Shown in pieces: positions 29,869 to 37,943 of a stretch of 64,000 nucleotides of DNA (position 1 is the stretch's first letter; the number at the start of each line of letters is the position of its first letter). The stretch comes from Salinisphaera hydrothermalis C41B8 (GTDB lineage Bacteria; Pseudomonadota; Gammaproteobacteria; Nevskiales; Salinisphaeraceae). The stretch spans positions 1 through 64,000 of the forward strand of contig NZ_APNK01000014.1 of NCBI RefSeq assembly GCF_000732535.1, in the 5' to 3' direction. The notes under the pieces were generated by a model. That model saw only the letters and a list, made by a program, of their open reading frames with translations. It was not told where the DNA came from and ran no database searches. A program made the translations under genes and the position numbers.

Positions 29869-30159
29869 TTGGATATCCGCTTTTACGAGGCCGCAGAAGC
29901 CGAGCTCGACGAAGCGATTGCATACTACGAGCATCAGCTTCCGGGTCTCGGCGTTCGCTATCGACTCGCTATCCAGGCAGCCCTGCAACGAATTGCACAG
30001 TTCCCCGAGGCTTACCCGCCACTCAGCCGACGAACGCGGCGCTGTCTCGTCAACGGTTTTCCGTACGGTGTGATCTATCGAATAGAGGAGCGTACGATCA
30101 GCATTGTGGCGATTGCTCACTTGCATCGGCGCCCGAACTACTGGACTAGTCGGAGTTAG
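29869..30159 (+). CDS. RelE/ParE-family toxin
   Basis: 96-aa toxin-like protein. It shows the ParE pattern: an N-terminal beta strand (DIRFYEAAEAELDEAIAYYE), a helix hairpin with LGVRYRLAIQAALQRIAQFPEAYP, then RRCLVNGFPYGVIYRIEERTISIVAIAHLHRRPNYW, which is highly characteristic. Family members inhibit gyrase or cleave mRNA on ribosomes; the target here is not predictable. It begins with TTG, two bases after the antitoxin stop, so translation is probably coupled. Confidence 0.88.
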   Translation: MDIRFYEAAEAELDEAIAYYEHQLPGLGVRYRLAIQAALQRIAQFPEAYPPLSRRTRRCLVNGFPYGVIYRIEERTISIVAIAHLHRRPNYWTSRS

Positions 30160-30207
30160 CTGTCGATGCACCGTAAGATCTGCGCCGGCGATTGTTCTCA
30201 ATCGACG

Positions 30208-30282
30208 ATGGCAGCAACGGTCGGCATGGCCGCCGAGGCCGGGACGCTGATGGATCTGTATATTCCGAAGAAGAAAAAGTAG
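30208..30282 (+). pseudogene. Duplicated 3' fragment of lpdA
   Basis: A 24-codon open stretch starting ATG at 30208 reproduces the LpdA C-terminal residues, including the DLYIPKKKK end and stop. It differs from lpdA by one in-frame two-codon deletion and a T-to-M change. There is no upstream E3 sequence, so it is a displaced gene tail. Confidence 0.85.
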
Positions 30283-30333
30283 CGGCGCTGCTTTTCGCGT
30301 AAGACTAAAGGCCGGCTTTTTGCCGGCCTTTTT
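30216..30333 (+). repeat. lpdA 3' end plus terminator, direct repeat copy B
   Basis: Second copy of 28920-29042, ending in the same hairpin terminator (AAAGGCCGGC-TTTTT-GCCGGCC then Ts, 30306-30333). With copy A it brackets 29043-30215, which carries repeat R2 and the toxin-antitoxin pair. Confidence 0.88.
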
Positions 30334-30417
30334 TGTGGGCGGCGTTATTTACAGCCGTGGCGGGATTGCCTAACGTCTGTATGAGGCAACGAGTGATCGT
30401 GCGCCGAGGGGGGAATC

Positions 30418-30735
30418 TTGACCGAGCTTGCCAACATTCATCCAGGTGACGTGTTGCTTGAGGAATTTCTCAAGCCGATGGGGATTGGTGTGTCTCTATT
30501 TGCTGACGAGATCGATTTGTCGCTGGATAGCGTCAATCAGCTTATTGCTGGTCGGAGAAGCGTGGCGCCGGCTGATGCTCACAACTTTGCGAATTACTTC
30601 GGGATCGCGGTTTCGTTTTAGGTAGGGCTTCAGCGTAACTTCGAGGAAGAGATTGATGCACAACGCAAGATCTGCCTCGAACCTGAATCAGCATTGGCGG
30701 CTCTGCGTCATCTGGAACTACGGCCAGATCGATGA
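30418..30735 (+). pseudogene. HigA-family antitoxin, interrupted by an in-frame TAG
   Basis: The reading frame starts TTG (30418) after a GAGGGGGG ribosome site and gives MTELANIHPGDVLLEEFLKP, a HigA-type helix-turn-helix start. At 30619-30621 a TAG stands where the family has the tryptophan of FWVGLQ; reading continues in frame as VGLQRNFEEEID to a stop at 30733-30735. This looks like a TGG-to-TAG nonsense mutation in a full-length gene. No HigB toxin precedes it. Confidence 0.8.
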
Positions 30736-30769
30736 TGTGGAAATCGTCGATTTCCACTGAGGTATTGTC

Positions 30770-31036
30770 ATGACGGAATTAGCGAACCTTCATCCCGGAG
30801 AAGTCCTGCTGGAAGAATTTCTGAAACCGATGAAGCTCAGCCAGACAAGCCTTGCCAATGAGATTGGCGCGCCGCCTCGTCGTATCAACGAGATAGTGCG
30901 GGGTAAGCGGGCTGTTAGTGCCGATACCGCGGTCAGGCTGGCGAGGTACTTCGGTACGAGTGAGAAGCTCTGGATGGGATTGCAGGCTAATTACGACTTG
31001 GAAGAAGTGCATCGGCATGACGCGGATGACTGTTAG
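30770..31036 (+). CDS. higA: HigA-family antitoxin-like HTH protein (orphan)
   Basis: 88-aa Xre-type DNA-binding protein of the HigA/VapI group: N terminus MTELANLHPGEVLLEEFLKP, the helix-turn-helix around SQTSLANEIGAPPRRINEIVRGKR, and ARYFGTSEKLWMGLQANYDLE at the end. It is closely related to the preceding pseudogene, so a tandem duplication is likely. The HigB toxin gene that normally precedes higA is absent, so it may be an orphan antitoxin or a regulator of its neighbours. Confidence 0.88.
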   Translation: MTELANLHPGEVLLEEFLKPMKLSQTSLANEIGAPPRRINEIVRGKRAVSADTAVRLARYFGTSEKLWMGLQANYDLEEVHRHDADDC

Positions 31037-31130
31037 CCGTGGTCTGTCTCCTATTATTCCCCGATGCGGCTTGAAGTGGATTACGGTTCGCCGTGGCCTG
31101 AGCTTTAATCTTTAAATACTCAAACTCGAT

Positions 31131-32597
31131 ATGACGATCGATAGAACGCAGGAATTTCTCCGTAGCTTGCTAAACGAACTCAGGCGCCTGCCTGCAGAAA
31201 CTGAGTGGCTCGAATTTAAGCAAAAAAACAAAGACCCTGAAATAATCGGAGAATATTTGTCAGCCTTGGCCAACTCAGCTGCTCTGGTTGGAAAAGCTCA
31301 CGGATATCTAGTTTGGGGCATTGAGGATAAAACCCACGAAATCGTGGGATCAAATTTTTTTCCAAAGAAAAAAAAGGTTGGTCAAGAAGAGCTTGAAAAT
31401 TGGCTTTTGCGATTGCTTGCTCCTAAAGTTAATTTCCATTTTCACGAGTTCGAAGTAGAGGATAAAAACGTAGTTGTCCTTGAAATAGGAGCAGCTTTTA
31501 GACACCCAGTTCAATTCAAGAATATTGAATATATTAGAGTCGGTTCTTACAAGAAAAAGCTCAAAGATTTTCCTGAAAAAGAGCGAGAGTTATGGCGAAT
31601 ATTTGATCAGGTTCCATTCGAACGTGAAATCGCGGCAGAAAATGTTAGCGCTGAAGATGTAGTTAAGTTACTTGATTATCCTTCTTACTTTGATCTTATC
31701 GGGACACCCTTGCCGGAAGGTCGTGCCGGTATAATTGAAGCGTTCGAGTCCGAAGAAATGATATTGCCAAGCACAGACGGAAAGTGGAATATAACAAATC
31801 TAGGGGCAGTGCTTTTTGCTAAAAAACTTGCAGATTTTAGGTCGTTAAAGCGGAAAGCAATTCGAGTAATCCTCTATAAAGATGAGAGTAAAGTGCATAC
31901 CGTTCGGGAGCAGGTGGGGAACAAAGGGTACGCATCTGGTTTTGAAGGCTTAATAGATTTTGTAAGTGGACTATTGCCGAGTAATGAAATTATCGGTCAG
32001 GCAATTCGGAAAGATGTCCCCATGTTTCCTGAGCTTGCTATCCGAGAATTAGTGGCGAATGCTTTAATACATCAAGACTTCCATGCCACCGGCACTGCTC
32101 CAATGATAGAAATATTTTCGAACAGGATGGAGATAACTAATCCCGGATTGCCTCTAGTCAAAACCGATCGGTTTCTTGATAGTCCACCGAAATCTCGGAA
32201 TGAAGCGCTTGCTTCTTTTATGAGAAGAATAGGCGTATGTGAAGAGCGCGGAAGTGGCGTAGATAAAGTTGTGTTCGAAACTGAATTCTATCAATTGCCA
32301 GCTCCTCTCTTCGAAACTACACCAGAGCATACTTGTGCTGTACTCTTCAGCCATCGCGAGTTTCGTAATATGGATAAAGAAGATCGGGTTAGAGCTTGCT
32401 ACTTGCACGCATGCTTGCGTTATGTTCAGCGCGACTCGATGACTAACGGTACCTTGCGTGAACGTTTTGGAATCGAGGAACGTAATAGTTCGATGGCATC
32501 GAGGATCATAAAAGACACGATGGTGGCTGGATTGATTCGCTGTTACGACGATACCGTTGGCAGTAAGGCGAGGAAGTATTTACCTTGGTGGGCATAG
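31131..32597 (+). CDS. AlbA_2 (Schlafen-like) / HATPase_c_4 domain protein
   Basis: 488-aa protein of the COG2865 type. The N-terminal third (about 18-120) matches the AlbA_2 fold (TEWLEFKQKNKD, EYLSALANSAAL, GYLVWGIEDKTHEIVGSNF). The middle to C-terminal part has the HATPase_c_4 pattern (IRELVANALIHQDF, EIFSNRMEITNPG, CEERGSGVDKVVF), then a winged-helix-like tail. Such proteins are often regulators or parts of mobile defence islands; function here is unknown. Base composition is clearly AT-richer than all neighbours (A-rich codons such as AAA and ATA), a strong sign of horizontal transfer. It follows orphan higA by 94 bp. Confidence 0.85.
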   Translation: MTIDRTQEFLRSLLNELRRLPAETEWLEFKQKNKDPEIIGEYLSALANSAALVGKAHGYLVWGIEDKTHEIVGSNFFPKKKKVGQEELENWLLRLLAPKVNFHFHEFEVEDKNVVVLEIGAAFRHPVQFKNIEYIRVGSYKKKLKDFPEKERELWRIFDQVPFEREIAAENVSAEDVVKLLDYPSYFDLIGTPLPEGRAGIIEAFESEEMILPSTDGKWNITNLGAVLFAKKLADFRSLKRKAIRVILYKDESKVHTVREQVGNKGYASGFEGLIDFVSGLLPSNEIIGQAIRKDVPMFPELAIRELVANALIHQDFHATGTAPMIEIFSNRMEITNPGLPLVKTDRFLDSPPKSRNEALASFMRRIGVCEERGSGVDKVVFETEFYQLPAPLFETTPEHTCAVLFSHREFRNMDKEDRVRACYLHACLRYVQRDSMTNGTLRERFGIEERNSSMASRIIKDTMVAGLIRCYDDTVGSKARKYLPWWA

Positions 32598-33033
32598 GTG
32601 AGCGTGGTTTTGCTTGACCGTTGCTTGACTGACGGCTGGTTCGACAGGCCAGTTTTCATGATAAACATTGTAAAACAATAACTTGTGGGTTTTATTTGGC
32701 TGACCGGAGGTTGCTTTCCTCAGTTGCAAGCCTTCCAAATCCGGAGAACAGTATTGAGCTGGTTCAGTGGTAATCCTCCCAAGAATTAACGCAGGTCAAG
32801 GAGCTTTTGGGGTCACGTCTTGCGTTTTGCCTAAAGCTGGGTAGATCCAACGCCCAACTGCAGCACGAAGACCCTTTCTTAGCGCCATTCGGGACAGGCC
32901 ACGGTTTCGACTGCGCCGTAAATGATCGTCCTTCGTCCGGTTTAGTTCGCTGGGTAAGCGTTATAGATCGGGCTCGTTTTTTGCATTGGGTTGCTTAAAG
33001 TCTTTTGGCTAGGTGCGCTGCATCGGCGTAATA
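32598..33033. other. Noncoding stretch in variable region
   Basis: About 435 bp of intermediate base composition. A 63-codon open frame (32807-32998) resembles no family I know. The last ~16 bases before 33034 match those in front of the intact chaC gene, so part of this stretch is probably the decayed chaC upstream region. Confidence 0.5.
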
Positions 33034-33330
33034 ATGACGCCGCAACCAGCGCCATCCGCCGTTGCGAAAGGGATTACCCGCGAGGTGTTTGAACCGGACG
33101 AATTACGTGAGGCGCCCGCCACGGTGCGTCCGGACGTCGAGATGGTCAGTGCCACGCAGATGCAGCGCCGGTCCACCGCCGATATCGACGCTTGGGTATA
33201 GGTCTTCGGCTAGGGATTGTTGCTTGGAAGCTCGTGTGTGCCGGTCGCTGAGTGGCTCCATGCGCTGCTTTACCGCTTTTATCTCCGTTTCCGCATATGG
33301 CTGACGTCGGATCGCGGCTCGGTTCAAGCG
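33034..33330 (+). pseudogene. Decayed duplicate of chaC (5' part)
   Basis: Reads MTPQPAPSAVAKGITREVFEPDELREAPATV and so on, clearly parallel to the N terminus of the ChaC-like protein at 34137 (GITREV, DELR, VEMVS, AQMQR, CVPVAEWL, RFRI-L). It has lost about 10 residues around the ADIDAWV site, carries an in-frame TAG after DAWV and another stop in place of the YGS tyrosine, and fades out after about 100 codons. It is a degenerate tandem copy, separated from chaC by the CBS gene. Confidence 0.82.
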
Positions 33331-33405
33331 CTACGATCCCGAGTCGCGCCGATCGCCTTAACCGAGTGGCGGTCGTCAGACCCGCGTTTCCGCTTTAGCG
33401 GCCAA

Positions 33406-33849
33406 TCAGCCCGCCTGATCGTCTTCGAGCAAGTCGATCGCCATTCGGACGTAGTCCACCACGGACAGTATGCCGACCAGCGCGTCGTGGTCGACCACGG
33501 GCAGACTGGCCTGACGATGCTCGAGCAAAAGGCGCCCGGCGTCCGCCAGCGATGTATCGCCGGACAAGGTCTTGAAGTCTGCGTCGAGAACCTCGAAGAC
33601 CGGGATTTCGGCCATTCGATCATCGAGTTGCTCGTAACCATGTGCGTCGGTAAGCCGCAGGGCTTCTCGCAGTATGATCTTCTGATTCACTAGGCCAACG
33701 AGGCGCCGATTTTCATCGAGCACCGGGACATTGCGAATCTGGTGTTCGCCCATCAGGCGACGGGCATCACAGAGCGTGTCGTGGCGGCCGAGCGTAATGA
33801 CCTCTCGGGTCATGATGTCTGCCACACGGGCGTAGGTCGGGGCGCTCAT
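33406..33849 (-). CDS. Two-CBS-domain protein
   Basis: 147-aa soluble protein made of two CBS motifs (ADIMTREVITLGRHDTLCDARRLM; then FKTLSGDTSLADAGRLLLEHRQASLPVVD). CBS pairs bind adenosine nucleotides and act as regulatory modules; a stand-alone pair has no fixed role. It lies on the opposite strand between the chaC pseudogene and the intact chaC gene, so the duplication may have involved or captured it. Confidence 0.88.
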   Translation of the reverse strand: MSAPTYARVADIMTREVITLGRHDTLCDARRLMGEHQIRNVPVLDENRRLVGLVNQKIILREALRLTDAHGYEQLDDRMAEIPVFEVLDADFKTLSGDTSLADAGRLLLEHRQASLPVVDHDALVGILSVVDYVRMAIDLLEDDQAG

Positions 33850-34136
33850 GGGTGGCGGTCATCCTTTATCTATTGCGAAAAATTCGGGCAGCTCAACACA
33901 ACCAGTAGTCTATGATTACCGGGTTTCGGCAAACGGGCGGAACACGGTGATCATTCAATAGTGGTCCGTATAGAAATCGATCACGGGTCGCGTGTTGGCG
34001 GTTCCGGGGTACGGGGTGCTGGCCACCATGCCTAGACAGTCACGATCTATCGGCCGAATCGGCGCGAGCGTGAGCCTTGCGCCGCCGGTTCCGGGTTTTT
34101 TTGGCCGCGACGACGGGGCAGCGTAATAATGACGGT

Positions 34137-34865
34137 ATGACACCATCCGATTCTCGCCATCGTCCGTTGCCCAGCGGGATTACTCGCGAGGTGCTTGAAC
34201 GGGACGAATTACGGCAGGCGCTGGCCACCGCGCATCCGGGCGTCGAGATGGTGAGTGATGCGCAGATGCAGCGTTCGATTCACACGATGCTGGCGCAGCG
34301 CCCGGCGAACGCCGATCTCGATGCGGGCGCCTGGGTGTTCGGCTATGGCTCGCTGCTTTGGAACCCATGCGTGCCGGTCGCCGAATGGCTGGATGTTTTG
34401 CTTTATGGCTTCCATCGCGATTTCCGCATCCGGCTGACGCACGGTCGCGGTTCGGCAGAAGCGCCGGGGTTGATGCTGGGCCTGGTGCCGGGCGGTTCCT
34501 GCCGGGGCATGGCGCTGCGGTTGCCGCCGGATGATGTGGAACACGAGCTGCTGATGATCTGGCGGCGCGAAATGCTCACCGGCGTCTATACGCCGCGTTG
34601 GGTCACGTTGTATGACCGCGCTGGCGCGTCGCTGCCGGCCATGACCTTCGTCGCCAATGCCGAACACGACAGTTTCTGCCGACGTCTGGAAGACGCGACG
34701 GTGATCGAGATGCTGGCCACCGGCCACGGCATGATCGGTTCGGCCGCGGAATATCTCAACAGCACCGTGGCCCATCTCGACGAGCAGGGCATTCACGACC
34801 GACGGTTGCGCACGTTGCGTGCCCGGGTGAATGCGGCGGTGGCCGAGCGTCGAGCCGCCGACTGA
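34137..34865 (+). CDS. chaC: ChaC-like gamma-glutamylcyclotransferase
   Basis: Predicted to split glutathione or gamma-glutamyl peptides into 5-oxoproline and the remaining peptide. The 242-aa protein has the family's substrate loop YGSLLWNP preceded by GAWVF, then the LGLVPGG-type strand and the long C-terminal helices (NAEHDSF, GHGMIGSAAEYLNSTV). ATG at 34137 is chosen; the open frame upstream to 34077 is not conserved. A decayed copy lies 1.1 kb upstream, and bases just before both starts are alike (CGTAATAATGAC). Confidence 0.92.
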   Translation: MTPSDSRHRPLPSGITREVLERDELRQALATAHPGVEMVSDAQMQRSIHTMLAQRPANADLDAGAWVFGYGSLLWNPCVPVAEWLDVLLYGFHRDFRIRLTHGRGSAEAPGLMLGLVPGGSCRGMALRLPPDDVEHELLMIWRREMLTGVYTPRWVTLYDRAGASLPAMTFVANAEHDSFCRRLEDATVIEMLATGHGMIGSAAEYLNSTVAHLDEQGIHDRRLRTLRARVNAAVAERRAAD

Positions 34866-34967
34866 GGCGGGCCGTGTTCGGCGGCCCGGCGCTGCCGGCA
34901 TACGGGCTCGCCGATCCGGGCTAAGTTAGTGCGCTGCGGTGCTGTTTACTGATCGCGAAGGATGGTT

Positions 34968-35438
34968 ATGTCACGACCTGCCCGGTTTGTCGCCGCGCTG
35001 TCGGTTCTATGGATCTGTGGATTGTCCGGCTGTGCCCAAACCTCGGCGGGCGGCACAACCGTCGACACTTCGCCCGCCTCGCCCAGGGTGGCAACGTTGC
35101 CGTTGCACGAGGGCACTTTCGTTACCGAAGACTCATCCTGCGGCGATCCGCCGTTGGCGGCGTTGCTGGTATATAACGGCCAGGGTTTTGACGGCGCGCA
35201 TTCGCATGCCTGCCGAGCGCACGTGGTGAAACGCCGCGGAAATCTCGTGACGCTTGCCAATAGTTGTATCGACGCCGGGGTCGGTGAGGCGCCACGTACG
35301 ACCATGCCCCTGACGATCAAGCTGATCGATGCCGATCATTTCGCCGTGGATTCGAAGGCAGGCGACGTAACCTATCGACGTTGTCCGGCGGATCAGCTGC
35401 CGCCCAGCCTCCGGCAGCGTGCATCGGCCGAGAACTGA
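34968..35438 (+). CDS. Hypothetical lipoprotein
   Basis: 156-aa protein with a standard lipoprotein signal: basic start MSRPAR, hydrophobic core, lipobox LSGC with the cysteine near residue 23. The mature part has three further cysteines and no recognisable family. It is predicted to be membrane-anchored in the periplasm. ATG at 34968 is preferred over GTG/ATG just upstream. Its 3' end overlaps, on the opposite strand, the open fragment at 35393-35615. Confidence 0.7.
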   Translation: MSRPARFVAALSVLWICGLSGCAQTSAGGTTVDTSPASPRVATLPLHEGTFVTEDSSCGDPPLAALLVYNGQGFDGAHSHACRAHVVKRRGNLVTLANSCIDAGVGEAPRTTMPLTIKLIDADHFAVDSKAGDVTYRRCPADQLPPSLRQRASAEN

Positions 35439-35615
35439 CGCCCGGCCGTCATATATCCTGAGACGAAGCGCTGATCGAATACGCCGCGATCATTGAATAC
35501 CCGCCGCGGATTCAATTCCGAGCCTGTAACCGAGGTGAACGTGGGTTCTCGGCGCGCTGCGGTCACGACCGCGAGGCGGATGGCTTCCTCTTTATCGCTG
35601 CATGGCCCGTAGCCT
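35393..35615 (-). pseudogene. Open fragment cut by inverted-repeat element copy 1
   Basis: On the minus strand this open stretch reads GYGPCSDKEEAIRLAVVTAA and on to a stop at 35393, with two cysteines and no start codon before the element. It resembles the C-terminal half of a secreted protein. The Gln-rich gene lies on the same strand on the other side of the element, so both may once have been one gene. No family was recognised. Confidence 0.35.
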
Positions 35616-35900
35616 AGGGTCTGTTGAGGTTTCGTGCGGGTCCGCGCCAAGCGCTGTTTTGCGGCAAGACGAGGCGTAGCGAACGTGGCGTAGTTGTTCT
35701 ACGCGAGAGAGCTATAGCGCTGGATTGCCGCAAAACAGCGCTTGTCCCTTCGGGTTGGGCCGCCCATAAAAAATTAACTAGGGGCGCCCGGCGGCGTTGC
35801 GAGTCTGGGTCGTGGCACGCCACGACGCGGCGACTCACGCCTTGCCGGTCACGATTTGCGGACGCCAACGCGGCGCTCGCACGAAACCTCAACAGACCCT
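35616..35900. mobile_element. MITE-like inverted-repeat element, copy 1
   Basis: 285 bp with perfect terminal inverted repeats of at least 23 bp (outer bases AGGGTCTGTTGAGG). Inside lies a 19-bp subterminal inverted repeat (35649-35667 with 35725-35743) and a further hairpin around GTCGTGGC / GCCACGAC. It has no transposase. A second copy at 44129-44398 is similar throughout, but its terminal repeats differ at three positions, each mirrored on both ends. Its right end supplies the stop codon of the Gln-rich gene. Confidence 0.85.
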
Positions 35901-36321
35901 AAGGCGTTCGGCTTCGCTGTTGTTCCCGTAACTGTTGCTGCTGTAGCCGTTGTTGCTCGCCGCGCTGCTGGAGTTGCAATTGCGAGCGCTGTAGCTGTTG
36001 CTGGTTCTGCAGCGTGTTTTGGCGCGCTTGCTGTTCAAGGCTCGGCGGGCCCGAGAACGAATGCTGTTGCAGCTGCAGCTGTTGGCGTTCGTGGGCTTGC
36101 TGGCGTTCCAGGCTTTGGGATTGCATCTGCTGGCGGCGGTTCAGTTGCTGTTGTTGCCGCGTCTGCTGTTGTGTAAGTACTTGATGGGGTGCCGTGTCGC
36201 GCTGAGGCGGCGTGGTATCACCCGATAAGCCTGCCGCTGATGCAACCGATGCAATGGCGGGGAAGATAAGACCGATTGCGGCTATCGCCAGTCCGTGACG
36301 ACGTTTCCGATAAAGCTTCAT
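35899..36321 (-). CDS. Gln-rich secreted protein, probably truncated
   Basis: 140-aa product starting MKLYRKRRHGLAIAAIG with a clear signal peptide (cleavage near ASAAG). The mature part is almost entirely Q/R/L/S, helical and low-complexity (for example QQQTRQQQQLNRRQQ). The stop codon TAG is formed at the junction with the inverted-repeat element (TTAGGG), so the original C terminus has been lost or replaced. The frame extends upstream of 36321, but that ATG starts a normal signal peptide. Function unknown. Confidence 0.65.
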   Translation of the reverse strand: MKLYRKRRHGLAIAAIGLIFPAIASVASAAGLSGDTTPPQRDTAPHQVLTQQQTRQQQQLNRRQQMQSQSLERQQAHERQQLQLQQHSFSGPPSLEQQARQNTLQNQQQLQRSQLQLQQRGEQQRLQQQQLREQQRSRTP

Positions 36322-36629
36322 TGCATCCACCTCTCGACGGTTCCAGTCATCGCTCGCTGGCATTGTTTTTCGGAATAAGTATTTCTACTTAAATTTGGAG
36401 CCGGACTCTTCAAGCACAATAGGGCCTGGCTCGGGGGCAAACAGACAAGCACGAAGTCATGTGCATGGGTACGGAGTCGACGATCCTGCTGATGCGCCGT
36501 ATGACGTGTCGGCGTCTTACGGATTCAAGCGGTTGAGACACGTACTGTCGTCGCTTATGGGAGGAGAAAAGAGCCACAAGCTCGAACCTCGAATGCTCCG
36601 TTGGCCTTGGCATCTTGTCTGTAGTTCGC
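36322..36629. other. Intergenic between Gln-rich gene and glycosyltransferase
   Basis: 308 bp with no recognisable gene. The AT-rich part at 36365-36400 probably holds the promoter of the minus-strand Gln-rich gene. Nothing else stands out. Confidence 0.5.
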
Positions 36630-37943
36630 ATGAAGATAGAACAGTCAAACATCAAGGCTCGACCTCACCTCGCGCTGCTCCTGGATAACCTGACAACGGG
36701 CGGGGTTCAGCGCGTCATACTTTCGCTGGCCGAAAAGCTTGCGAATATGGGGTATCGCATCGACCTACTGGTGTGCGACACCCCGGTCGCGACCGACATG
36801 GCGGTTCCGGCCAATATCGCGGTTATTGAGCTTACGAAATCCCGCAAGATCGCCCGCATGGGCCAGATTGCATGTGGCCAAGGATGGCAGACTTCACGTT
36901 ATACGTTGCTGCCCGTTCCGGCGTTGCGTCGCGCGTTGCGGTTTCTGGGCTCGCTTGAGCGATATCTGCGGCAGGCCCGGCCGGCGGCGTTGCTTTCACC
37001 CAAACCCGCTCTGAATGTGCTGGCGATTCTGGCGCGCGAGCGCGCCGATTGGTCGGGCCGGGTGGTCGTCTCGGAGCACACCCAGTTTACCGGCGGTCAG
37101 GCCTGGGAAGCATTGGCGACGGTCGCGGCCGCGACGTATCGACGTGCCGACGCCGTTACCGCTGTATCCGAAGGGGTCGCGTCGAATCTCGCCGCGACGA
37201 TCGGGCTCAGCCCCGATCGCATCACCACGATTTACAATCCCGTGGATATTGCGTCTATTCGGGCCTCGAGCGGCGCCGAGATCGATCGGCCCTGGCCGAC
37301 GGATGCGCACGCATGCGAGATGATTCTGGGCGTCGGCGAGCTGACCGAGAGAAAAGACTTCGCCACGCTGGTCCGGGCATTTGCCCGAGTACGCGCGCAA
37401 CGCCCCTGTCGCCTCGTTCTTCTGGGCGATGGGCCCGAGCGTGACCGGCTCACGGAATTGAGTCGCGATTTGCGGATCGAATCCGACGTCTATATGCCGG
37501 GCGCGCAAAAGAATGTGTATGCCTGGATGGCATGCGCCAACGTTCTGGTGTCGTCGTCGCGGCGTGAAGGCTTCGGCATGGTTCTCGCCGAGGCACTCGC
37601 GGTAGGCTGCCCGGTCGTGAGCACGGCGTGTCCGAGCGGGCCGGCGGAAGTGCTGCGCGACGGGCGCGATGGCCGGCTTGTTCCGGTGGGCGACGATCAC
37701 GCGCTCGCCGCTGCTATCGTGGCTACGCTGGAGCGGCCGCCGGATCCGGCAGATCTTCGAAAACGGGCCGCCGATTTTTCCATGGACACGGCAGCTCGCG
37801 CTTATCTCAATCTCTTGTTGCCGAGTTACGACGAACTCCCACGACCAGACACGGGCGAACGTTTGGCTCGATCAACGCTCACTTTTCCCGATCAAGGATG
37901 CCCGCGGCACGCAGACCATGTCGACCCTTCGCCTACTGAATAA
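36630..37943 (+). CDS. GT4-family glycosyltransferase
   Basis: 437-aa GT-B fold enzyme, probably adding a sugar to a lipid-linked or surface glycan. The N-terminal domain begins LALLLDNLTTGGVQRVILSLAEKLANMGY, typical of GT4 acceptor domains; the C-terminal domain has VGELTERKDF, LLGDGPERDRL, the EGFGMVLAEALAVGCPVVST donor-site stretch and the conserved E-x7-E acid pair. ATG at 36630 is preferred to TTG at 36615. The last 26 bases overlap the next gene, suggesting co-transcription. Confidence 0.9.
   Translation: MKIEQSNIKARPHLALLLDNLTTGGVQRVILSLAEKLANMGYRIDLLVCDTPVATDMAVPANIAVIELTKSRKIARMGQIACGQGWQTSRYTLLPVPALRRALRFLGSLERYLRQARPAALLSPKPALNVLAILARERADWSGRVVVSEHTQFTGGQAWEALATVAAATYRRADAVTAVSEGVASNLAATIGLSPDRITTIYNPVDIASIRASSGAEIDRPWPTDAHACEMILGVGELTERKDFATLVRAFARVRAQRPCRLVLLGDGPERDRLTELSRDLRIESDVYMPGAQKNVYAWMACANVLVSSSRREGFGMVLAEALAVGCPVVSTACPSGPAEVLRDGRDGRLVPVGDDHALAAAIVATLERPPDPADLRKRAADFSMDTAARAYLNLLLPSYDELPRPDTGERLARSTLTFPDQGCPRHADHVDPSPTE

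Noticed and set aside
30418-30735. Possible recoding of the in-frame TAG in the first HigA gene.
   Set aside because: No recoding element or suppressor signature is visible, and a paralogue with an intact frame follows; a nonsense mutation is simpler.
32807-32998. A 63-codon open frame in the variable region.
   Set aside because: No recognisable family, no convincing ribosome site, and surrounded by decayed sequence.
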